Below, piece by piece: positions 1 through 6,359 of a stretch of DNA of 22,590 nt. Within the stretch, counting starts at the first letter, position 1; the number at the start of each line of letters is the position of its first letter. Under the pieces are notes generated by a model that saw only the letters and a program-made list of their open reading frames with translations, was not told the origin of the DNA and made no database searches. A program made the translations under genes and the position numbers. The DNA is taken from the NCBI GenBank assembly GCA_028877005.1, contig JAGWPI010000241.1:1-22590 (forward strand). The letters are read 5' to 3'. Source of the DNA: Bacteroidota bacterium (GTDB lineage Bacteria > Bacteroidota > Bacteroidia > Chitinophagales > Chitinophagaceae).

Positions 1-262
1 AATAAAGTTGCCTGCACTATCAAAGATTAAATCTTGACCATTCACTTCAGCCTCATAGTGTTTTGTTCCATTGGCTAAAGTAATAATAGACGCTTCTTTA
101 ATGGTAGCACCCGGATATTTTTGCTGAATGTACTGATGTATAGCAGCAGGTAATTCCGCTATTTTAATAGCTACTTCTGTTTCGGTTAAGGTACCATTGG
201 CATCAAATAAAGCGCTCATTTCTTTTCCATTTTGGTGAAAACCGGCTTCGTAGTGGGTATCC
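1..262. repeat. Left copy of 262-bp direct repeat
   Basis: Bases 1-262 match 5676-5937 in the same orientation with two differences (124 C versus 5799 T; 154 T versus 5829 C). Both differences are at synonymous third codon positions of the PepSY-like frame. Identity stops abruptly at base 263. The left boundary is unknown because the repeat reaches the window edge. Confidence 0.97.
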
Positions 263-435
263 ACTTTTTTCCAAAAGGGTATAATGCCAGGAAAATGTTT
301 AAAAAATGATACACTAACTGTTTTAGGTATTAAAAAAGAATGAAAGGATTGCGCTGACAGAATATTGCTACTTATAATAAAATAGAAAATGATAAGTAAT
401 AACTTACAATTCTGATTTTTTTTAATTAATTGCAT
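1..435 (-). CDS. PepSY-like secreted protein, 3' end cut by window edge
   Basis: Reading frame starts at the ATG whose complement is at 433-435 and stays open for 145 codons to base 1; judged by its paralogue at 5658-6086 only about five residues are missing. Residues 1-29 form a signal peptide (Lys-rich start, hydrophobic core, SAQ before the likely cleavage). The rest aligns over its whole length with the paralogue, which has two tandem PepSY-like (BLIP-like) units typical of small periplasmic Bacteroidota proteins of unknown biochemical role. Residues 59-145 are identical to residues 51-137 of the paralogue, whereas the 30 residues before that match at only about 9 positions. It starts 21 bp after the stop of the DUF5686 gene on the same strand, so the two are probably co-transcribed. 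Family assignment is by similarity within the window and recall of the family; function is unknown. Confidence 0.8.
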   Translation of the reverse strand, partial: MQLIKKNQNCKLLLIIFYFIISSNILSAQSFHSFLIPKTVSVSFFKHFPGIIPFWKKVDTHYEAGFHQNGKEMSALFDANGTLTETEVAIKIAELPAAIHQYIQQKYPGATIKEASIITLANGTKHYEAEVNGQDLIFDSAGNFI

Positions 436-456
436 AAAATATAGATTTAATAATAT

Positions 457-2979
457 TTAAAAACTAAAATGTAAACTAGCCCTAATTCCTAATGCTGGTG
501 CATTTGTTTGTTGTAAATAATTTAATCGCCAGATTGCGTCTAATCTAAGAACATGGAATATATTGTCTATACCATAACCAACCTCTGTGTATGGCAATTG
601 ATCAGGAACTTTAAATTGAAATTGAACAGATGGGTTCTTATATCCATTAGTTAATTTATTAGCCTTTGACATAGTACCCTCCAAAGCATGTATAGAAAAA
701 ACACTACGCCATTTTAAACGATTGATTAAAGGAACATAATTAAAAGGGAAACTACCTAGTTGCTGTTCAGCAAATAAGCTTACAAATCTATCAGTAATAA
801 ATTCATACCGATACATATTATTATAAGCATACGGATTATAATAATATGTATCATTCCCTTTGGCTACATCTAGTAATAAAATTGGCAATATTCCATTTGT
901 ATAACCAGCAGTAAAATGATAATTTAAATTACCAATTCCTTTAATCATTACATTTTGTGAAAGGGAAAAATGAATTTTTTGATAAGAAAGATCCGATTGC
1001 AAAAAATTAACTTTACTTGCTACACCATTGGTAAAAGTAATATCTATAATAGGTAATTGGCTACTTATGCTTTTACGGCGAAAGGCATTAATAAAATATT
1101 TTTCTTTAAATGCATAACGAAAGCCAACTGATATATGATTGTCTCTGTAACCATCTATCATTGGATTAGGATCATTAGTTAAAATAGGTTTATAATTTAA
1201 ATAAGTAAAATAAGAATCAAAGAGTGGAGTTAATTGATTGGTGGATGTTTGCACATGAAATGAAAATCCATTTTTATAAAATTTTTGGTATCTTATTTGA
1301 AAAGATTGATTATCAACCAAATATATATTTGAGCGAGGAATTCGCAGTAACAAAGCACCAAAAAGGCTATTTTCATTTAACTCATCAGCATTGTCTTTTA
1401 AAGGAGAAAAGTCTTTCTGAATACTAAAATCAATAGTTTCCCAATTATTATGATTGAGCACGAAAAATGTATGTAAGGCATAACGTGGTTCTTTATCTTT
1501 CATTCCCATACCTACATACCCACTCAATTGAACTATTTTGCTGAAAGTAGTATTTGTACGTATACCTAAATTAAATCTTTTCCCTTCAATATAATTAGAT
1601 GTAAATAACTTATATATATTTCCAAAATCAATCTTTCCCATTGGTAAATAACCAGTTGCCATTACATTAAAGATGCTACTGTAAGTTTTAAATGCCGGAA
1701 TATTTTTTAAGGTATCAATTTTTTTAAACACATTTTCATTTGTAATAAAATAATTATTTTTTTGAGTATCCACAATAGATGGGTATTTATACATATTTTG
1801 ATTGACTGAACCAACATTAGAATTATTTTCAGTTGGTAAAATATTTAATGAAGAATTCACTAAAATATTTTTATATGTTTCTTTTTGAATGGCAGAAAAA
1901 GAAGGTTGTTTATTAGAAAGTAATTTAAAGTGAATTTCTATATTATTAACCGATAGTGCATATTTAGCAGAATCAAGCAGCTGATATTGCTGAAATATTT
2001 TAATACTGTCAATCCAATTAATATTAGCAAATTTAGAAGACACCATATTTAGTTCAGAAATAGCGTACCCTTTTGCATCAACCCAAACATAACCAACAAA
2101 AGTATTACTAGCAGAATAGGTTGGTGTAAATTGAAGTTGATAGAATGTTTGTGAACCCTTAACACAGGTATCTTTAATTGAATAATGATAATGATGTAAA
2201 CCGTTGACAGATAGTGGGCTAATAAATTCTGTTTTTAAAAGTGTAATATAATTATCATAAATATTAATGGGTGTTTTAAATTGATTCATATATTGTAATA
2301 TGCTTTCATTTTTTATACCGGAGGATTTTTGTCGGCGTATTTGATATAAAGATTGATTTGGTAATTCACTATATTGATATGTTCCTAATTTTTCATGCAA
2401 AAAAACAGGGGCATTTATTTGTGATCCAATTTTTTGATTATTGTTTGTAAAATATTGCTTAAAAGGCTGCATCCATTTGGATTGAAGTAATTTGTCTGAT
2501 AAATGGTTGATATCAATTTCTAACGAATTAGAAAAATCATACTGAATTGAATGAAATAAGGCAGGGTTATTAAATGCTTTATTCCGTAAGATTTTTTTAA
2601 ACAGATTATTGGCCTGATTATATCCCTTTGGATACACAATTATTTCTTGTAAATTATTATTGACTTCTGTTAAAAGTATTAAGAGATTATTATGATAATG
2701 AGCTGGAATAGGATAAAATATAGTGGCATAGCCCATACAACTAATTTGTAGGGTGTCATTGATAGTTGCATGATATAAATGAAATATGCCCAAAGAATCA
2801 GTAATAGCACCTCTTTTCTGATGCATCCATTTAAGAGAAGCATTACGAATAGGTTGATGTGTTAAACTATCTATAATGGTTCCCTCTAAATCATAATTTT
2901 GTCCTACTATATAATTATTATTAAAAAGAAGGATTGATAGAACTAAAATTGATATATATATGTTATGATTTAAGCGCAT
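457..2979 (-). CDS. DUF5686 outer-membrane protein with CarboxypepD_reg-like N-terminal domain
   Basis: This 840-residue protein has a signal peptide (about 1-27, ending VGQ), a CarboxypepD_reg-like beta-sandwich (about 29-115: a DLEGTIIDSLTHQPI start, a DSLG turn and a CMGY motif), then a DUF5686 region beginning around the Asn/Ala-rich helix at 120-140 and continuing to the C-terminus as alternating strands, ending in Phe (HFSF) as expected of outer-membrane beta-barrels. The length is normal for this Bacteroidota family. Its role is not established. The gene is very AT-rich and full of Asn, Ile and Tyr. It lies downstream of the sigma/anti-sigma pair but behind a hairpin at 2997-3020, so it is either read through or has its own promoter. 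The frame is intact. Domain calls are from motif recognition; position in the outer membrane is inferred. Confidence 0.85.
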   Translation of the reverse strand: MRLNHNIYISILVLSILLFNNNYIVGQNYDLEGTIIDSLTHQPIRNASLKWMHQKRGAITDSLGIFHLYHATINDTLQISCMGYATIFYPIPAHYHNNLLILLTEVNNNLQEIIVYPKGYNQANNLFKKILRNKAFNNPALFHSIQYDFSNSLEIDINHLSDKLLQSKWMQPFKQYFTNNNQKIGSQINAPVFLHEKLGTYQYSELPNQSLYQIRRQKSSGIKNESILQYMNQFKTPINIYDNYITLLKTEFISPLSVNGLHHYHYSIKDTCVKGSQTFYQLQFTPTYSASNTFVGYVWVDAKGYAISELNMVSSKFANINWIDSIKIFQQYQLLDSAKYALSVNNIEIHFKLLSNKQPSFSAIQKETYKNILVNSSLNILPTENNSNVGSVNQNMYKYPSIVDTQKNNYFITNENVFKKIDTLKNIPAFKTYSSIFNVMATGYLPMGKIDFGNIYKLFTSNYIEGKRFNLGIRTNTTFSKIVQLSGYVGMGMKDKEPRYALHTFFVLNHNNWETIDFSIQKDFSPLKDNADELNENSLFGALLLRIPRSNIYLVDNQSFQIRYQKFYKNGFSFHVQTSTNQLTPLFDSYFTYLNYKPILTNDPNPMIDGYRDNHISVGFRYAFKEKYFINAFRRKSISSQLPIIDITFTNGVASKVNFLQSDLSYQKIHFSLSQNVMIKGIGNLNYHFTAGYTNGILPILLLDVAKGNDTYYYNPYAYNNMYRYEFITDRFVSLFAEQQLGSFPFNYVPLINRLKWRSVFSIHALEGTMSKANKLTNGYKNPSVQFQFKVPDQLPYTEVGYGIDNIFHVLRLDAIWRLNYLQQTNAPALGIRASLHFSF

Positions 2980-2996
2980 AATGATTTTAAAAATAG

Positions 2997-3020
2997 AAAG
3001 CCCTTTAGAAAAAGGGCTTT
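2997..3020 (-). terminator. Perfect 10-bp hairpin with 4-nt loop between lipoprotein and DUF5686 genes
   Basis: AAAGCCCTTT (2997-3006) and AAAGGGCTTT (3011-3020) are exact reverse complements around a 4-base loop. Read on the minus strand the hairpin lies 86 bp past the stop of the lipoprotein gene and is followed by CTATTTTTAAAA, so it is a plausible intrinsic terminator. It also lies only 17 bases upstream of the DUF5686 ATG, so a transcript reaching that gene from upstream would carry this hairpin next to its start codon. Confidence 0.7.
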
Positions 3021-3106
3021 GAATATATCCCCGATTTTTTTTCGCTTCGATACTGTACTGTACTGATCAGGAATATATAAGCTTAGTTGGGGGTTAATGA
3101 ATATAA

Positions 3107-3502
3107 TCAGTCATTTTCTTTATTAATTTCACATGAACAACCTTCTTTAAAAAACTTGCCTTGCTGCCCGGTAGTATCTTCATATTGACCGGTTTGCTCT
3201 ATTTTAGTTTCAATGTCTAATAAAATGCCTGAATTAGAAAATAAGGCCAATTCTTCTTTCCCATTGAGCATGAAATGTGCACAATAGCCTACACTATCTT
3301 TCACAAACCATTGCAATGGTATAATTTTAATATATTTAGCGAAAAATGAGTCTCTTACTGCTAAAGGAATGGAGTCCACAGCAATAGTTCGGCACAGAAT
3401 TTTAGGCTCATGCTTTTCATGTCCTTCTTTTTTACAGGCCATTAAACTAGTTATAGCAACTAAAAAGGCGAGAATCATTAACTTGTTGATATTACTTAAC
3501 AT
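3107..3502 (-). CDS. Small lipoprotein with one PepSY-like unit
   Basis: The 131-residue product starts with a lipoprotein signal peptide: a hydrophobic stretch and lipobox SLMAC, with Cys23 as the expected lipidation site. Residues about 44-102 align with the first unit of the PepSY-like protein at 5658-6086: Ile-Pro-x-Ala-Val, an aromatic/Lys 'HFP'-like region, a Trp in 'QWFVKD', 'H-F-x-x-NGKEE-x-ALF', and a Gly turn followed by 'ETKIE'. Only one unit is present, against two in the paralogues. The C-terminal tail carries a CSC motif, with further Cys residues at about 37 and 73. The gene follows the anti-sigma gene by 60 bp on the same strand and is followed by a hairpin terminator, so it is probably the last gene of the sigma operon. 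The membrane anchor is clear; its function as a sensor or partner of that system is inference. Confidence 0.75.
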   Translation of the reverse strand: MLSNINKLMILAFLVAITSLMACKKEGHEKHEPKILCRTIAVDSIPLAVRDSFFAKYIKIIPLQWFVKDSVGYCAHFMLNGKEELALFSNSGILLDIETKIEQTGQYEDTTGQQGKFFKEGCSCEINKEND

Positions 3503-3562
3503 AAAAGAGTTTTAATAGAAGATGCTATTAACGCATAAATGGTTGGGTTCAATTTAACTATT

Positions 3563-4984
3563 TTAAAAAGATATATTTACACCAGCTTCTACTCCGCCTT
3601 GATAAGGATTTGTTGGAGATATATTTTTGTTGGTAATTGATTGCAACCCCAGTTGAAAATTAGGTGTAATAAACATAGCAATACCTGAGTGAAATTGATA
3701 TTGAATAGTAGTTCCGGCAAAAACACTAAAATATATATTTTTCAATCCTTTTAAAGAGGAAAGTATCTCTTGCTCAGATTGCACTCCATTACTAATTACT
3801 GTTTCAATAGTGGCATTTTTAAGAATATTTACAGTAGTACCTAAAGTAGGAATTATAGACCATTTATTAGCATTAATGATGTAACCGACACGCAAAGGAA
3901 CGCTAAAATATTGCAGAGTATGTTTTGCCGTAGAGGTATATAAACTATCGCCAACTTGTGGTTGGTTACTAAATGCAGGAACAAGATAGGCATAACCAGA
4001 AGAGGTAAAATATTTATATTGTACTACACCATTAGTATTTTGTGTTGCATAAATAGTTTTGGGACGAATTGATATAAATGATTGCGAATATTGTAAGCCT
4101 GTAGAAAATTCCCAATTTTTATTTTTATACTTTGCCAATAACCCAAATGAATAAGAAATTTCATTATTCTCACCCTGATGTTCACTACCATATTGATTAA
4201 CTGTATTTAATGAATTATTAAAATAATTCATTAAATAAGGACTAAAAACCAGTGATAATGAAATAGGAATATGCTTTAATTTATTTTTTTTATCTACATC
4301 TATAGATAATGGAGAAATAAGAGTTACATCAGAATGTATAATGAATTGTTTTTGAATATATTTTTTATAGGTATAGTTATTAGTTACAAGTGAAGCATTT
4401 ACAGGAAAATATTTTTTTCTTTCCAATTTTGAATCTGTACTTCTAAAATTTGATGGGCTTGTGCTATTTAAAGTTCTATAAACACCATAATAATGTAATA
4501 AAGAAGACGAAAAGGGAATAATATTTTTTTCTTGATTTGATTTATTATTTTCTTTAACGGCATAATCAAAATTTTTATTATCAGAATTTAATAATTGCTT
4601 ATTGAATACTTTTTTTGGGAGTGTAATCTTGCTAATAGAAATTGAGTCACGATTAAATATATTTACTGTGTTGGCTTGCCCTGTATTTTTCTCTATAATA
4701 GTAGCATTTAAATTGGAAGCTAAATGAGTTCTTTTCCAAAGATAAGTTGACTGTTTACCTTGCTTTTTATAATTCATTGTAAAAGTAAGCATAATAAATA
4801 TGAATAATAGGGCTGCTATACCTGTAGCACCTCGCCAAAAAAGAAACTTTCTTTTGTATTTCCTATTGACCTCGTTCATTAAATGCGATGAAATATTCTT
4901 CCAAATTATTTCATCAGGCAATTCAAGCATATCATTAATATGTTTTTTAAAAATATCATCTATTTCTTCTTTTAAATTACTCAT
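3563..4984 (-). CDS. Dual-membrane-spanning anti-sigma factor (Dma-type): cytoplasmic domain, TM helix, linker, outer-membrane barrel
   Basis: The 473-residue product has four parts. Residues 1-45 are a charged helical cytoplasmic segment with an ELPDEIIW motif, the likely sigma-binding part. Residues about 47-70 are a single hydrophobic transmembrane helix. Residues 71-238 are a polar, Asn/Ser/Lys-rich linker of low complexity, long enough to cross the periplasm. Residues about 239-473 contain eight amphipathic strands ending in ISF, like an eight-stranded outer-membrane barrel. There is no cleavable signal peptide. The start codon overlaps the sigma gene's end by 8 bp, so the two are translationally coupled. 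This layout matches the dual-membrane-spanning anti-sigma factors (Dma) described in Bacteroides thetaiotaomicron, where one protein links outer membrane to a cytoplasmic sigma factor. The layout is visible in the sequence; that it inhibits the neighbouring sigma factor is inferred from gene order and family. Annotation pipelines would probably call it simply an outer-membrane beta-barrel or porin-like protein. Confidence 0.8.
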   Translation of the reverse strand: MSNLKEEIDDIFKKHINDMLELPDEIIWKNISSHLMNEVNRKYKRKFLFWRGATGIAALLFIFIMLTFTMNYKKQGKQSTYLWKRTHLASNLNATIIEKNTGQANTVNIFNRDSISISKITLPKKVFNKQLLNSDNKNFDYAVKENNKSNQEKNIIPFSSSLLHYYGVYRTLNSTSPSNFRSTDSKLERKKYFPVNASLVTNNYTYKKYIQKQFIIHSDVTLISPLSIDVDKKNKLKHIPISLSLVFSPYLMNYFNNSLNTVNQYGSEHQGENNEISYSFGLLAKYKNKNWEFSTGLQYSQSFISIRPKTIYATQNTNGVVQYKYFTSSGYAYLVPAFSNQPQVGDSLYTSTAKHTLQYFSVPLRVGYIINANKWSIIPTLGTTVNILKNATIETVISNGVQSEQEILSSLKGLKNIYFSVFAGTTIQYQFHSGIAMFITPNFQLGLQSITNKNISPTNPYQGGVEAGVNISF

Positions 4985-5579
4985 TTAAATTAGCAATTTT
5001 AGAATGTACACGAATAAGGTTCTGTAATATTTGGCGAGCATCATGAAGATTTGATTTAGAAGTTCCTTCTGTGATGTTTAACATTGCTGCAATTTCTTTA
5101 TGCTTATATCCTTCAAAGACATACAAATTAAATACAATCTTATATGCATCTGGCAGTAATTGGACTAATTTTAATAATAACTTACCATCTATATTACCTT
5201 CAATATTAAGATGCTCATCAATATGTTTTTCTATATTATCAATATGTACAATAGGCATTAATTTGTTTTTATTTCTAAATTTAGCTAATGCTGTATTCAC
5301 GAATATTTTTCTCATCCATCCTTCAAAAGAACCTTCCCATTTGTACTGATTTAATCCCTTAAATATTTTTAAAAAACCTTCCTGAAGTAAATCTTCTGCA
5401 TCTTGTTTATTTGAACTATATCTCAGACACACAACCATCATTTTAGGTGAGTATTTTAAATAAAGCTTCTTCTGTGCTTCAGATTTCCCCAAAATACAGT
5501 CATTAATCAGTTGCTTATCATTCTCAATCTGATTTGATTTTACCAAAATATCGATGCTGTTTAATGAATTAGATGCCAT
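4977..5579 (-). CDS. ECF-type RNA polymerase sigma factor
   Basis: The 200-residue protein has sigma region 2 at about 27-104 (NKQDAEDLLQEGFLKIFKG, then W-x-GSFEGWMRKIFVNTA, the core-binding and -10 recognition parts). Region 4 is at about 135-190 with a helix-turn-helix around 158-185 (YKHKEIAAMLNITEGTSKSNL). There is no region 3, as in all ECF sigma factors, and the length is usual. It would direct RNA polymerase to envelope-response promoters when released by its partner. The ATG at 5577-5579 is the only Met before region 2. The stop overlaps the start of the barrel-bearing anti-sigma gene, the normal sigma then anti-sigma order. DNA here is AT-rich, like the rest of the block to the left and unlike the PepSY gene to the right. 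Confidence 0.95.
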   Translation of the reverse strand: MASNSLNSIDILVKSNQIENDKQLINDCILGKSEAQKKLYLKYSPKMMVVCLRYSSNKQDAEDLLQEGFLKIFKGLNQYKWEGSFEGWMRKIFVNTALAKFRNKNKLMPIVHIDNIEKHIDEHLNIEGNIDGKLLLKLVQLLPDAYKIVFNLYVFEGYKHKEIAAMLNITEGTSKSNLHDARQILQNLIRVHSKIANLNE

Positions 5580-5603
5580 TTTTATAGAAATGGTTGGGTA
5601 ATA

Positions 5604-5635
5604 AAAAAGTTATCTCATTAAAGAGATAACTTTTT
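5604..5635 (-). terminator. 13-bp perfect hairpin terminator after PepSY-like gene
   Basis: AAAAAGTTATCTC (5604-5616) pairs perfectly with GAGATAACTTTTT (5623-5635) around a 6-base loop. On the minus strand it lies 22 bp after the stop of the PepSY-like gene, and its own stem ends in a T-run, so it should terminate that transcript just before the sigma gene begins at 5579. The A and T tracts make it potentially bidirectional. Confidence 0.8.
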
Positions 5636-5657
5636 GTGCTTGTTAAAGTATGCATTC

Positions 5658-6086
5658 CTATGCCTTTACGGCCTTAATAAAGTTGCCTGCACTATCAAAG
5701 ATTAAATCTTGACCATTCACTTCAGCCTCATAGTGTTTTGTTCCATTGGCTAAAGTAATAATAGACGCTTCTTTAATGGTAGCACCCGGATATTTTTGTT
5801 GAATGTACTGATGTATAGCAGCAGGTAACTCCGCTATTTTAATAGCTACTTCTGTTTCGGTTAAGGTACCATTGGCATCAAATAAAGCGCTCATTTCTTT
5901 TCCATTTTGGTGAAAACCGGCTTCGTAGTGGGTATCCTCTTTTTCCCATTTAGCCGTAACATGGGGAAAATGTTGCGCAAAAGCCGCTTTAACGGCTGCA
6001 GGCACTTGCGATTCCCTTAATTTTTGTGCAGTAACTGTACCGGCCAATACTACAAGGCCAAGTAATAATCCCATTAACTTTTTCAT
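5658..6086 (-). CDS. PepSY-like secreted protein (two tandem units)
   Basis: The 142-residue product has a signal peptide (1-20, ending VTA before Gln21) and two PepSY-like/BLIP-like units: about 24-84 and 85-142. Each has the shared pattern of a short helix (VPAAVKAAFAQHFP; LPAAIHQYIQQKYPGA) followed by strands carrying H/Y-E-A and an NG turn. Secreted proteins of this family are common in Bacteroidota and lack a proven function. Residues 51-137 are identical to the partial paralogue at the left edge, and the coding DNA there is part of the 262-bp direct repeat. A CAGCTTTG element (6124-6131 complement), one base off the Bacteroidota TAnnTTTG -7 box, lies about 38 bp upstream of the start and may be its promoter. 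It is followed by a strong terminator and diverges from the large receptor-like gene at 6360. Confidence 0.85.
   Translation of the reverse strand: MKKLMGLLLGLVVLAGTVTAQKLRESQVPAAVKAAFAQHFPHVTAKWEKEDTHYEAGFHQNGKEMSALFDANGTLTETEVAIKIAELPAAIHQYIQQKYPGATIKEASIITLANGTKHYEAEVNGQDLIFDSAGNFIKAVKA
5676..5937. repeat. Right copy of 262-bp direct repeat
   Basis: This is the partner of bases 1-262, same orientation, 260/262 identical, start-to-start distance 5675 bp. It covers codons 51-137 of the PepSY-like gene and ends inside codon 50, where the two copies diverge sharply. The repeat does not include the terminator or the start of the gene. Confidence 0.97.
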
Positions 6087-6359
6087 ACAAGTAATTTTTT
6101 AATGATTAATAAATTGAACAAGGCAAAGCTGAACACCAATTATGAAGGAATATTGAAGCAGCTATAGGATAGTTGTTAAAGAATTGAAAAAACATATTTG
6201 GGTAATGCTGAAATATAACAAACAAAACCAATGTTGTAACAATTAGCTTATGAACAATGACCTGCAATTTTGCCCCATTTTTATAGGCCTCTACCGATTA
6301 AATACGCTAAGGCATTGTATACCCATTTAAATTGCATAGCATAACCTGCTTTTATATTT

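Noticed and set aside
3048..3066. Tandem TACTG repeats before the lipoprotein stop-side hairpin
   Set aside because: Only about three units; too few for a functional or variable repeat to be argued.
5071..5349. 92-residue plus-strand frame opposite the sigma gene
   Set aside because: Fully antisense to a clear ECF sigma factor; it is the usual by-product of AT-rich coding DNA.
1..5937. Reading the 262-bp repeats as insertion-sequence ends or att sites of a classical integrative element
   Set aside because: The repeat is coding sequence within a PepSY gene, no transposase, integrase or terminal inverted repeat is visible in the window, and it is far longer than usual att cores; kept only as homologous direct repeats.
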